Shown: one piece after another, positions 34,855 to 48,000 of the stretch | Layout: every line of letters begins with the position of its first letter | How positions within the stretch are numbered: position 1 is the first letter of the stretch | Assembly (NCBI GenBank): GCA_000328365.1 | Contig: KB295623.1 | Coordinates: forward strand, 595,541-659,540 | Length of the DNA: 64,000 nt | Source: Capitella teleta | Lineage: Eukaryota; Annelida; Polychaeta; Capitellidae | Reading direction: 5' to 3' | Notes under the pieces: generated by a model | Databases searched by the model: none | Told to the model about the DNA's origin: nothing | What the model saw: only the letters and a program-made list of their open reading frames with translations | Translations under genes and position numbers: made by a program

Positions 34855-35175
34855 TGCTCATGTTTGACCAGCTGACTGCGATCGCGGAGGTCGAGGTCCC
34901 GGATTCGAGACCGATCATGCCACAGGTGGTATGATTTCCAATTTTAATTGTAATTCGTTATAATTATAATTCTTCTGTGACTTTGTAGTTCCGCTCAACT
35001 GTGCAACAAGGCCGGGCGCTTGTACTGCTGTCTATGGCCGTACGCAGGAATGGCAGGATAACCAAACTTGGGATTTGTCGATTAAAGTAGGAGGAAACCC
35101 CGGTCCTGGGTTTCTGTTCTGGTGCTCGCGTATCACTTGAATCAGTTGAGTGGAACCCTAAATCTCAACAAGTAT
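34855..35175 (+). mobile_element. tRNA-derived SINE copy B
   Basis: Collinear with 640-1010. It has a B box GGATTCGAGACC (34901-34912), then shared blocks ATTCGTTATAATTATAATTC, CAACAAGGCCGGGCGCTTGT, GGCAGGATAA, GGAGGAAACCCCGGTCC and TCTGTTCTGG. An A box would lie near 34851-34862 (TAGTTGCTCATG), which is a weak match. The copies are clearly diverged, so they are not recent. Confidence 0.62.
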
Positions 35176-35916
35176 TGTACTCATTAAGTATTATTATCTT
35201 ATTATTTACGTGTTGATCACAATGTTCGGTTCATTCAGCATACATAATGGCTGAGTAAGGGCTATTTTCAGCATGGAGTTTCCTACTTCACAGCAGATAG
35301 TTTGATTGCAATGTGAATACATTTTTTGGGCGTTCAAGACCAGCATGATCAATTGGATACGATAAAAGACTAGTCTCTCTTAGCTGAGCAAAATGAACTT
35401 TGTGTTCAGCACGCCACTGACCAACAAGCCAAACATTATAACCTATTGACCTCACTTCCTGGTAGATCAGAATACTCGGTGTCTAAAGAAACTCTCTACC
35501 TGGCTGATTAACTTGCTACTCAATCACAATTCCAATTACCATAGCAAGTGGCTGAGGTAGTTAAGCAGTGTAAGTGTGATGAGACAGAACATTTATTCCA
35601 TCGTAAAATCCTTCAAATGCCGTCGAGGGTCGCCGGTGAATCACGTAAATACCCGGACGCAAATCTTGCACTACTTTAACCCTTGATTCGATTCCAGGTA
35701 CGAAAGGTCATCCCTTTTTAGATCACCGTGTATTGTTTTCCACGTCATGCCTAGTCTGCATGTACATTTACCCATCAGACGGCAGGGCGATTCACAGGTC
35801 TATTCAACGTATAGGCCATAATTATAAGGGGAATTTTCAAGTAAAGTGTTACAAAAATGTTCTTGCCTCGCAAACCTCACTAATTATCCATATTATATAC
35901 ATACTGTGAATAGACT

Positions 35917-36190
35917 TATGAATCATCCTGTATATTATTTTACTTATGAATCACTCTGTATATTATTTTACTTATGGATCACCCAGTATATTATTTTACT
36001 TATGAATTACCCTGTATATTATTTTACTTATGAATCACCCTGTATATTATTTTACTTATGAATCACCCTGTATATTATTTTACTTATGGATCACCCAGTA
36101 TATTATTTTACTTATGAATCACCCTGTATATTATTTTACTTATGAATCACCCTGTGTATTATTTTACTTATTTTACTTATGGATCGGGAT
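35917..36190. repeat. 28-bp minisatellite, about nine copies
   Basis: A head-to-tail array of a 28-bp unit beginning TATGAATCACCCTGTATATT. Variant units (GGATCACCCAG, GAATTACCCTG, AATCACTCTG) are interspersed, with one partial TATTTTACT duplication at the right end. The variants recur in the same order, suggesting higher-order duplication of a three- to five-unit block. Because 28 is not a multiple of three, all three frames stay open over parts of it, which creates spurious peptides. Confidence 0.93.
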
Positions 36191-39100
36191 CTGAAATGGG
36201 GACCAAAAAAAAAAAAAACAAAAAAAAAAAACAGTGCGGCAGATTGTCGCTATATAAAATAGTTTATTTATTGATTCCAACCTTTACGGGCCTTCAACTT
36301 TATAATTCGATTCTGAAATATTTTTATGACTACAGAGTTCATGGAAGAAAGTAAACTTCTTGGGATATTAAGTATCGAACCGTGTAGGCCTGCCTATATG
36401 GGAGAGTTCCAAGTTCAACATCTGTAACTCATCTGAAACCTGAGGGTTTGTGCAAAATCCTGACATGAATGATTATGCAGACAGCAGATAACTGATAATT
36501 ATATCATTATGGACTAGTGTAACAGTATGTCCATTCTGATAACCTGCAACGTACGACTGCAAGGCTGATGATTGTGTCACCATTCAGGCAGTGAATGCAT
36601 ATGCATATAATATATAGGAGTTCCATCGAAGCAATTATAAGTTGATTTATTAATAATGTGGATTATTTAGTTTGTGAGTTCATACAAGTGATGTGCATAA
36701 CACTCGAATAGGGTCCATGTACACCTCAGTCCTGGTGATTGATTGCTAACTGATGCATGTATGTTTCAATGGCCTACCTTTCTGATTGTTCTCACCACAA
36801 TAACACTGCAATGCCCTGGTTATGTATTGGTTAATTGGCCCTATAAAGATTCCAGATACCTTTCATGATCCAAATTGAAGTATCATGGCAAATTTACTTG
36901 AGTGAGATCGGTTGATAAGAATACGGTGGGTAGGGGAGGGGGTTCTTTCAATGAATCTGAAACGGAAGAATTTTACGAGGGAAGTAAGCTCGTTTGCAAT
37001 CAAGTTCGTTAGCATATCAACGTTAATCATTCTTCACAGAACTATGGCTCAAAGAGTATTCTTTCAAGTTTGAAATTAGGAAGTCAGTATCATAATTGCA
37101 TTACATAATCAGTATCTCAATTGCAAGATTACAGGAAAGGCGGTGTGGAGGAAGGAGGTTGAGTAGCTCAGTCGCCATGACTACCTGTCTGGATTGCATG
37201 ATTGGGATGCGGCCCTGATCCGAGAAAAGAACCATCTTTTTGCACTAAAGCTCCACAATTGTTTCCTCAAGGCACCCCATTGTACGTTGTTTCTATAAAT
37301 GCTATAGACCTTTTTATCTTTTAACATAATTTGATGTGAGAGAATTGGCTTTAAAGCCAAAGGTATACATAGTTCTAATGCGAGGGGCAGGTGCAAGCCT
37401 GATCACCCTCTGAACGTATCATTGTTTCACCCTACACCAGCCAAATGGGACAGCTACCTGGGCATCTGCATTTTTTTATATCTAATATTGATAGGATCTT
37501 TTATGCATGCTGGTAATCCGATTTTCCCTCTGCATACCCTCCGTATTAGGGGATTTTAACATTACCTGCTTGGTACGATGTGCTCTTATTTGGGTCAAGA
37601 TAAAAACAAAAAAACATTGTGCAATAATCATCTAAACATGTTTATCTCACATTATTACTAATATTACCGACTTAATTAAACTTTCTCTGAGAGAATTAAT
37701 TGAACTAGCAGAGATAAATTTTCACTACTCAAATTGCATCTCTGTGACCACACTATACGATAGATAGTTAAAACAGGTAAAATAATTCCATCAATTAATT
37801 ACCTGGTTGATTGAACACGAACATAGAAACTTCCTCGGCTATTCGCTATCATTATGTATCAGGATGACCATGCAGATCGTAGATAACAATCAGTATAATT
37901 AGCCATAAGAAATACATGTATAGATAGGTACCTGTGTATATTACGGACATCTAAATTGGTTTGTAGGTAAGCACAGGTATATATTAACTCTCCGACAAGA
38001 GCCAACCTACGCCCTAAGGAACATCAATTGTAGCTCTGTCGTTATCTATAGATTGTTGTGTCTATGAGTTCTAGGGAAACGTTATCAGAGAATGTCAAAA
38101 TGGCACGAAAGGTATCTGTGACTCCTATAATCGACACGATAAGCAGGTGTTTATTAGGCTTCTGTGGGGATTGAATACGGTTATGACCAATACGGTATGC
38201 TATCTACTGGTTAAACCTATATCAGCTATAAAGATGTGTGATAATTATTTGGGTTAAATTTGAACTTATATGCAGGTGTAGCGTGGTGGAAATTTTTTAC
38301 AAGTTATTATTCGTAACCGTTTGAATGTTACCAAGTATCTATTATGCCTCTAGATAGCGGACATGTTCTATTTTTGGTCCCTAGCTTCTATTATGCAGTA
38401 ATATTAAATCCTGTCAATTGAATTCGAAACATTCTATGATGAATACTCAAAAGAAGTGCAGTACAACCTTTAGAAATGTTTAAGGTCAATGAACGAAGCT
38501 GGCCTCAAGCAGCCTTGGTGTAACTGCCGTAACACATTTATCATTTCTTCGGTACCTCACGGAACATCGGACCCACCTGCCTCGCTACTTAACCAGTCAC
38601 GATGTATTTTAATCTCGGAAACCCTCAGGCCAATTGCTCATGAGAACAGGTGGAAATGCTTCTCACCCGAGGGCAACGGACAGGTAACTGTCATCAGTCC
38701 AGACCCGTATCCCCGTGCTGCCTTCAACCAATGCACAACCAATCATCACATTGAATCTCCTCTGCGACTTATATTTGGCTCTCGCAATAATGATGCAGCC
38801 TGTCTATGAAACACTTAATTCAACCATATTAGTATTAGGTTGCAGAAGCTATCTCATGTGAATGTATCCATAACTGTTTGCTGCTTCCTCGGGAAGGTGT
38901 GATAATTGCTTATCACTTACCACACCTCATGAGTATCATTTGATCAAATATAATTAGCGTGAGAAGGTGATATGATTTACAAAGAGCTACTTTTAGGCTT
39001 AAGTAGCAAAGTAACGTTGGTATTTTGCATTAAAGCAAAATAAGATGAGTTACAAATATCCTCAAAGTAAAAAAATGGAGGAATTCACTGGTTTCATTTC

Positions 39101-42100
39101 TGGCGCCGGTAAAAGAGAATAGCTACAGTAAGATGTCGGGAGACTTTCAAAGGTTCAGCGAACCTGTCTACAATGACAACCGAAGGGACCAGCCGAAAGT
39201 GGTCTTCTTAGACAGATGGTCGTCTTACGCAGGGTGATCAGGGTAACATTACAGGATATGTGTATGTAGCTAAAGCTCCTCGTAGAAGAGGTAGAAGAGG
39301 TAGAAGTAGCGGTTTATTTCCAGCTGGGATAAAGAACAAATAGTGAAAACGTACAATACTTACGTATTTTCACAGAGTATATCGGGTGCAGACAAGTATT
39401 ACTGCCCAGTGCCCAGTTATTAAAATTAGTTGAATCTGAGTTCGCCCTCTTCGCGATGGAGACGTCATGCTTTGATCGTAATCAAATATCCCAAAAGCTG
39501 AACGTGCAGGCTCTTCTCTGTGATGTACTCTGTTATGTAACACCTTTAGTCATGCCTGAAATCTCAATTGTAGCCACAGGGCTACAGGGTGACTACATGA
39601 AAAGGATCAGCGACAGAGGAAGTTGGCGAGCTAGCTCACGACACTCGGTATTCGTAAAAGCAACGCACTTTAACCAGGCTTTGGATTTGCTGGACAATGA
39701 GCCGAGGAGCTGCTGCTCATGGGCTGTATGTTGGCCATGGGCAGTGGCTCGGCGGCTACAATCGAGAATTCGAGCATGATCAGGGTCAAGCTTCTTTGCG
39801 GGACGAGAGAGGGTGGTAACTGGTCGCCTTAGACGGGTGGTTGTCTTTGCTCAACACAATAAAGGTATCGGGACCGTGCAAAGGTGGTCAATATAGACAT
39901 AGATATGAAGACGATCTTCTTTCTATTATTTTACAAAATGAGACATCGCTCATGAAAGGTGGTCTTTTAGCGTAATTCGTTGCCATGCCAACACTTTCAT
40001 TCATCCACTCAATTATCGCAGATTCCGATTTCGGCGAACCAAAAACGCCAAAATTTTCCACAAATTAATAACCTTTCTACTAAACTGGACCTAGTTTTAT
40101 ATATTTGTGTATTTTTACTCACATGCAGTTTATATCGGATAGACGACTATTTTATGATTCACGCGAAACTACCATGGCTCATCTTGGAAACAGCATATGA
40201 CCGTTTTGTCACAATAGGGAGTTAGGTCGATGTTTCATCTTGTATGTATTTCATTTCATTTTCATTTCATTTATTGCACTTATTAAGCCCATTTTCAGTA
40301 AAAGGAAAACATTCAAATGCGCTTTACAGCATAGAAATTACATTAATTTTCAAGTTAAACAAGGTCATTAAAAGCGATTCTGAAATAAAAAGTTTTAAGT
40401 TGGGATTTAAAAACGGGTAAAGATTTTAATATACGAATTTCAAGAGGTAGGGCATTCCTGTATTCCTATGGTTATAGACAGGTCGTCTCATACTAATATT
40501 CGATCGTTATACGCTATACATGTCGGGCCATTGTCGGCCCAGATGTCTGTGTGCGTCAAAATGCTTTCAGGTTAAGATTTTGTAATCGTTCTGGCAAATT
40601 TCAAGTGATTTTAATTTGGTATGGAGACGTGAACACTGAGTGCACATTGATAATATTACAAGGATTGAGGATAACATATAGGCTCATGCGATGGAGCACT
40701 TATTTTAACTTTATACTTTTGTTTATTTTTATTTACATAAATAGCAGTATGTATGACATACCAGCACTATATTTGCAATGTAAAGTTGTTTCAATCATAG
40801 TACGTGTATTTATCATGCAATTAGCGACAACAGCTATTGGCTCCGCCTAGCTTTTTAGATTTAGGTCTGGGTCAACGGGGTCAATCAGTCAACCAAAATG
40901 CGTAGAATTGCTTTATTCAAAGATATATTAATTGTTTTATTTATAAACTGAGAATATATTGTGTGTAGTATCATTTTTGATCACATAATTTGTCTGCGGG
41001 CGTCTGAAATTGAGCGGCTGAATTTGCTAACTTCCAGCTGAACACAAAGAGAAGCCTCATGCCCAGACGGCATTTTGTCTGGATACAAAGTGCATAACAC
41101 TAGATAGGTACTCATCGGATTACTGCTTATTAGACCATTTCTAATCAGTTAATCCTGGTTATCACATTAATTCATAGAATAATATCACTGAGATGCGATT
41201 ACCAGATCGTTAATTCAATTTTCGGGTTGAGCGAAAGTTGAAGGCGTAAGTGGCATATTTTCCAACAGCATCCGCGGAGATCTGCCCCATAGGTGTGCAT
41301 TGGCTTTTCTCTCTCACTTTCTATTGGTAATCCTCAAGAGATTGATCGTCTTCGATGAAGATGCTCTTTTGCGACAGCCGCGAAGGCCACAGATGCTTCT
41401 ATTTTGACGAGTCAATTGACTGCAGAGCCAAACTGGCTATCACTGACATCTTTTATTAAAACGCCAACTCAAAGTGACCGCCTTCCTGTCTCGGTCTTCG
41501 CTTCACAATAAACACATTGCCCGTTGGCTGAATTTGTTGGGTTGTTCTTTTTTTTTTTTGTGCGGTGATATTTTGAATTATGAGATCTCGTGTGCGGGTG
41601 AAATCTTATCCTTGTTTCTTTTCTTTTTTTCATTAATTATCGATGATTTATTGATTTGGTGGCAATGAATTGACAATTGACGATGTCAAACATCGCTGAT
41701 CGCTGGGAGCATATATTGCTTCGGTGGTTCATTTTGCTATTATTTTGAAGTTGTCGCAATACTTGAGCAAGAATGAGTTTAATTGCTCTTTGCTTGTTTG
41801 AATGCCATAGGTCTGAATGCTTGATAATTTTCAAATTTATTTAACACACGCAAAAAAAAATAAAAAAATATATAACACAAAGAGTGCGAATCGAATTAAA
41901 AAAGCGTGGAATTAAGATAATATTGCTAATATTGACTAGTTCATTTCAGTTCACTTCATTTCATTTCATTTCAAATAGAGAGAGAGAGTCATTTCATTGT
42001 ATGAAACGACGTTCAAATGTGCCCAAACTGTCATAATTATAGAGCGATAAAAGCAATAGAGAATCAGAATAATGAGTCTTGAATTTATGTTTGAAATCCG

Positions 42101-43022
42101 ATCATGATACGGTCCATCGTATCTAACTATGATTTAATCATTTATCACTCATATTTAAAACTCGAAGCCAGTCAATTCGGGCCGATTTTCTATGCAAAAT
42201 TATGTCTCCATCATTCACTATAAATTATGTTAGTGTTTAAAAGCCCAGTTTACTTACTCTGTTGCAAAATTGTTTTTTTTTTTTTTTCTTTTTTTTTTTT
42301 TCTTTTTTTTTTTCTTCTTCTAATGATCTCCTTGCTACTGTTGAAAGAAAAAAAAAAAGAAAAAGAAAAAAAAAAATTATACAGATATAAAATGATTTAA
42401 TTTGCCACTGAGAAATTTGCTCATCGGAGTTTTCGACTTTAAATAATTTTCGACGAAAATAATTATGTCTTCGGGAGCACAGAAAAAACTCAATGAATTC
42501 TAATGAATTCGAGAATCAGACCTTCGAGGGACGGATTTGTATGCTAATAATAAAATAAAGGAAAATTGTCGACACTTGAAAACTCCTCTGACACAGGGAG
42601 ACGCTCGAGCAAATGGATGTCAGAGTAGTCTTCAAGGTTTCACTGTACTCACTTCATGGTGAGGTACAAAAATTACGTATTTCCCACTCAGATCACAATA
42701 CAATTATAGATATTCTATAGATGTAGTTTGAGATCGGAAAAAAAAAAACAGATAAGTAGATTAATAATTGAAAAAAGGTCACGTTCAAATTACATGAACT
42801 TTGGATTACCTACTGTAATACTACCCAGAGGTGTTGCATCGCGTGAGGCTCATTGGTCTCGGCTTCTCTTCACTTGTAGCAATCGCCATTAAGGTTGCTT
42901 CATTAGGAATACTATTGACAGGCATGCTATTTATTATTTGCCAAGCTTAAATATGACCTTAAAATGTTCTTAATATAACCAGTAATGTTATAATCTATCA
43001 GCCGATGATGTGTAGTTGCATA
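36191..43022. other. gene-poor stretch
   Basis: About 6.8 kb with no convincing gene. Two moderately G+C-rich open frames (38489-38809 and 39456-39779, plus) begin with ATG but show no domain, signal peptide or splice context. Around 39140-39260 and 39820-39970 there are repeated GGTGGTC/GTCTTAGAC motifs of the kind found in old transposon ends. Low-complexity runs: ATTTC units near 40248-40275 and 41950-41975, and interrupted T- and A-rich tracts at 42270-42375. Confidence 0.45.
40240..40480. mobile_element. possible LINE 3' tail remnant
   Basis: A TTTCATTTCATTTATTGCA run leads into a segment with AAATGCGCTTTACAG, GTTTTAAGTTGGGATTTAA and GAATTTCAAGAGGTAGGGC. This resembles non-coding 3' ends of LINE elements, which often carry a 'TTTATTGCACTT...GCGCTTTAC' layout. 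No coding part is attached and no second copy was found in the window. Confidence 0.3.
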
Positions 43023-43193
<171 letters not shown>

Positions 43194-44812
43194 CTCGATT
43201 GTAGCCACCGGACTGGTTAGGTATTTTGATCGTGAACTGTAACTACTCAGCTAATTGTCCAGCAAATCTACTGCCATGGCCTGGTAAAAGCTGCCTTGCT
43301 TTGCAAATGAGAATGCCGGGATCATCGTGAGCTATTGCTCGTCACCGTTCACTGCAGTCGATCTCTTTGATGTGGTCAAGTTGAATGCTCGATACACATA
43401 AAGCATACAATAGGGAACCAAGTGCAAGAACATTAATAACAAAAATTGAGAAAAAAAAATAAGAAAAAATTAAATTACCTTGTTCTGAGAAAGAAACATT
43501 AATGCACATGCATGCGGAGAAACAAAAACTGATTTCAACTCTCATAATATGAGAGTATCATATCTCATAATATAATCATATTATGATTACATTCCGTGAT
43601 TGCTTGAGGAACCAATTTTTACATCATATGCTGATCTCAGAAGGCATTGATTTGAAATTTATGCGAATGAAATTAAAACAGAGTCAAAAACAAGGGTTAA
43701 AATAAGCAAGCTTGAATCTTGGAGCTGTGACTCCGGACCGATTCGTATAATCATGAACCGAAACGAGAATTAGTAGTCATGACCCGTGTAGATTTATCTG
43801 CCGCTTCTGATAGTGTAGACCATGCTTGAAATGGAATTGTAATGTATTATACAACCAGATTCAATGTCTAACTCTCTAGCTCTCTAAATACGCTATAGCT
43901 TCTACTGATTACCATATACCGATGTCTTCGCACTCACAAAACTATCAAATGAGCAGGAAATTGTCCGCCGCTTGTAGCTTTGCAGCCTTCCTCTTATAAG
44001 GGAAGCGTCGCATGGCGAACAAACCACTCTGGCGTTTGGGTTCAGCGCTTGTTTCAAGAAAAGCAACAAATCGGAACCGCCAACTCTGGTTTTGATCAGA
44101 AAACAATATTGCACTACAAAGCGGATTTCTCGTTTTCGGTTACTCTTATATTCCCGGGCCAAAACGGGAACAACTTCGGTCATGATTATGAAGGTAGGTG
44201 ATTGCGGAATTGAACAGCTCTTATTGTATTGGTCACTACTTACACTGGTCACTACTTACATTGGTCACTACTATAACAAGGGAAAATCTAGCAGTGATTT
44301 ACACACAGAATAAATTTTTTATACACTGCTATAACTCCACTGTATTTTAGGCTCTCGCTATAGTATCGAGACTGCAGTGATATATATTTTTTTCTGATTG
44401 TTCCAAAGAAGTTTTTTTTTTATGAAATCCATCAAAACAAATGTATTGGGCTACTAAATGAATGAACATGTACTAGGGTTGTTCAAACGGTTATCGGCCT
44501 ATCACAGAAAGTGTCATCATAAAAAGCTGAAATTTGGCTTGAAGGTTGGGAAGCTTATGAATGTATAGTGAACAGCATAAGTCGTGATCTTATAATAGAT
44601 TCGCATGACTACAATGGACGCTGATTCGTGTGAATCACGAGTCCGTACGCGTTCAGTTGGACCCAATCAGTCAAGTGATATTTGACATATTAATCCAGGA
44701 TCAAATCATTAATGCATAAAGCCAATATGAACTAAGCAATTTGTTAAATAAAGTGCAAATAAATTAGGTTATAAATAGTATCATAGCGCCTAGAACATAT
44801 GTGGTTCCAATA
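43194..44812. other. intergenic
   Basis: AT-rich with no gene recognised. A slightly G+C-richer piece at about 43930-44210 has overlapping open frames on both strands (e.g. WRTNHSGVWVQRLFQEKQ, plus) that match nothing I know. Confidence 0.4.
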
Positions 44813-45010
44813 ATTTTATACTATGAGATCATGTTCCTGCAAATCATAAAACCTAAATTTAAATTAAACATTTAAATTTAAATTAAATTTTATACTATGA
44901 GATCATGTTCCTGCGAATCATAAAACCTAAATTTAAATTAAAAATTTAAATTTAAATTAAATTTTATACTATGAGATCATGTTCCTGCGAATTATAAAAC
45001 CTAAATTGAA
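44813..45010. repeat. 74-bp tandem repeat, about 2.6 copies
   Basis: TATGAGATCATGTTCCTGC recurs at 44822, 44896 and 44970, an exact 74-bp period, with only a few substitutions between units. Each unit includes TTTAAATTTAAATTAA, which is self-complementary and could form a hairpin. Confidence 0.92.
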
Positions 45011-48000
45011 GGAAGATGATCCAATCAAAAGAATGAAAAAATACCAAACATTATTAATATCTTTTGGCATCAATCTCTAAAGCGGATCTTTAATTAAAAA
45101 ATTCGACCAGTAACAAATTACGTTACTGGTTCAATAAATATTTCTCCGTAACGAGCATTATTGATTCCTATGTTGTGGTCCTATAATATTTTTATTTTGT
45201 CCATAAAAATGCAGAGAAATAATGTAAAATATTTAAATGATGTAGTCCATATTATGTTTCGTGACTGTTAACAAGCAAAAATATCCTTTAAAAATTATTA
45301 AGTGTGCAAATCGCATTGTAATTGTCGTTTCTCATTACGCCCACATTTACCACTTGTTTCGGTGAAGTTTCCATTACTTTGAATGCGTGATTTTTGGATG
45401 AGTTTATCAAAAGACGCAATCAAAATGCTGCCCAAGCCCACGCATCTCAGGTTTTAATCAAACTTTCAATCTTTGGAATCAAAAGTGATCAAATTTAGAG
45501 TCAAACTGAGGCTAATCAAAGAAATTTTGATCGCTTGAAATGAAGCAAAGACAGTACTCTCGATAGAGGTGTACTCAACCAAGAAAAAAGGTAGTTAGTT
45601 GTAACATGGAGATTATAAAGCTACCTCTGACCACCCTCGTATGTGATGACCCTCTACAATGCATGAATGCAATGATAAGACGCAGATTTTTGTCAATCTG
45701 CCGAGAACAGATTAAGAGCTCTGAATTATCGAATCATATAAAGTGAGCGGCATCAATTTTTCTCTCATTCTTCTGAGAGATTATTGGTCATTTCACGTGT
45801 GTTTTGATTCAGTGCATGATGTAAACTGAATGCACTTTCAATAATTATTAATCAGAAATTGAAAGCAAAATCGGAATTTTAGTATTTTGTATACATGTAT
45901 AAACATTTCTATTCAATTTTGTATTCAATTTTGTATTCAATCTTGTATTTTAGAGGCACCAATATAACACAAATAGTGTCATAGTGTCGTCAAACAACAC
46001 CAATTGATTCAATCATATTTATTTCTATTTAAACATTTTGTTTTGTTTTGTTTTATTACATAGCATTTCGTTTCTATTCAGTTCACCTTCAATCTAAACT
46101 TGGTTCGATTCGCCCCCCTGTGTGATTGGGAACCACAAAACAAAGTGTGATAATTTCATCTTGATGCAATTTATTTCATTTCCACAAATGGGATATACAT
46201 CACTGTGCACTTCGCTACCATACAGGGCTGCAATGTAACCGTCATTACACATGTTACTCCGTTGTTGCAGCAAAATCTAGAGGCAGGTTGGTATTATCAT
46301 AATGCTCAATAGGTGAGGGCGAAAATAACTCGATCAACTTCCTTACATTTAAACGTATTAAAGTCCTTGTCTGTACTAGTTCCTTTTAGCTTAATTGTTT
46401 AAACCGCCAAATTAATAATCAAATCGCTCCCAAAATAACCACAAAAGGGCCTTCCCCTAAACGCTAATGGTCATGATAGTCAGTGCGCGAAGTTGTGCCA
46501 TTCATGACGATTGCGCATCCGATATCCTTGTTCAATGTCCATTTGATACAAGTGAATATCGACAAACAGAACTCTTTGATGCCACGGCGATTGCCATCTT
46601 CTCGCGTGCTGAGTGTCCTTAGTTCAATAACTGGTCAGTGAACTGACCGGTGTCGGGTTTTGCGGCCAGGAAGAGCTCAGTGCCAACACGACATGGCACA
46701 TTACAAGCTAGTTTCATATTCGTCCTTCTCTTTAACCCTCGAATCCTCCCTCCGGCACATTTAGTCCTTCCATCTTAGAGAATGCACGTGCCGACGCATG
46801 CATATGTCCTCAAATCATTATAACTACATATAATGATCCATGCTATTAAAAGCAGGAAACGAATAGTTCTATTGTTGATAACACCTGATGTAGACCTACA
46901 TGGCGCATCGTGAAACAGTTGTTGTGCTGAGATTTACGATATGGAATCAATAACAACGAATATTTCTCAAAGAAAAAGAAGAGGGAAAAATAATATAGCC
47001 AATTCTTTTCAGAACCTTCTCCTTTAAATATGCCCTCATATTCTCTTACGCATCAGTCACACCCGATAGAATGCTCATGTCGACGTCATCAAAACATTCC
47101 AATTGTATTGATGCCCCCATGCTATTAAAAAGAGGGAACAAATTCTCCTATTGTTAATAATACTTAATGCACACTCCAACAATAACTTTCTTGTGAACCT
47201 GCACACCAGAAAAAAATGTTCAGAGGAAAATTACCACTCCGTCATTCCATACTTGAACGAGCCCTTTCCGAATTAGACCAATTACACACCAAAGCTGTGA
47301 GAATGGAGGACTAGTTTTATATCACCCTGAAATATTAAAGTAGGCTCTTCGTCAAACGTAATTGGGGAGCCAGAACAGGTATCTAGTCAGGATTTCTTTT
47401 CCCTCAGCAACTCAACTCTCAACTCCGGATTCGGTCACAAAACGTACGATATGCTATATCTGTCTTCGAGATACAAATCCCGTGAGGACATTCCAGCAAC
47501 AATACACTAATGTCATCAGCATCTATGCAAATGTTAATCCCACTGTGACCGACTTGAATGTCCACCCAGCATAGAAGATGATTACGTAACACCACTAAGG
47601 AGTGAAATGGGTGTTACATAACCAATGATAAGTAGTCTAACAATGAAATGATTCATGGAGGAATGGAGCAATAGCCCCATCAATGGACGGAATCCTTAGA
47701 ATAGGGTTCGAACGAAATTACCCTAATGCCTAACAGTCATTAATCATGACTAATGATTGGTTATTTACACAGAGTAGTAGCATAGGAAAGCATGGTAGAT
47801 CCTCACATCTTTGTCCAACAAGACATAGAAACAAAAACGCATCAGAAAAGCCGAACTATTAAAGCACATCCTGGCTCCACGCCAATCTCAGCGATGACAA
47901 ATGTCCCATTGTAGCACTCTGGCGTTGCCATACGGATCAAACTCTTGTGTGATGTGGGAGGGCTATAGATGACCAATCGCTGACTCTTGCCTCTATGACG

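Noticed and set aside
35917-36190. CRISPR-like regular repeat array
   Set aside because: The 28-bp units are contiguous with no spacers, and the genome is clearly animal; it is a minisatellite.
38489-38809. 106-codon ATG frame, plus strand
   Set aside because: No domain, signal peptide, splice context or family resemblance; kept only as part of the intergenic description.
39456-39779. 107-codon ATG frame, plus strand
   Set aside because: Composition is near coding, but it ends among transposon-like GGTGGTC/GTCTTAGAC motifs and matches no family.
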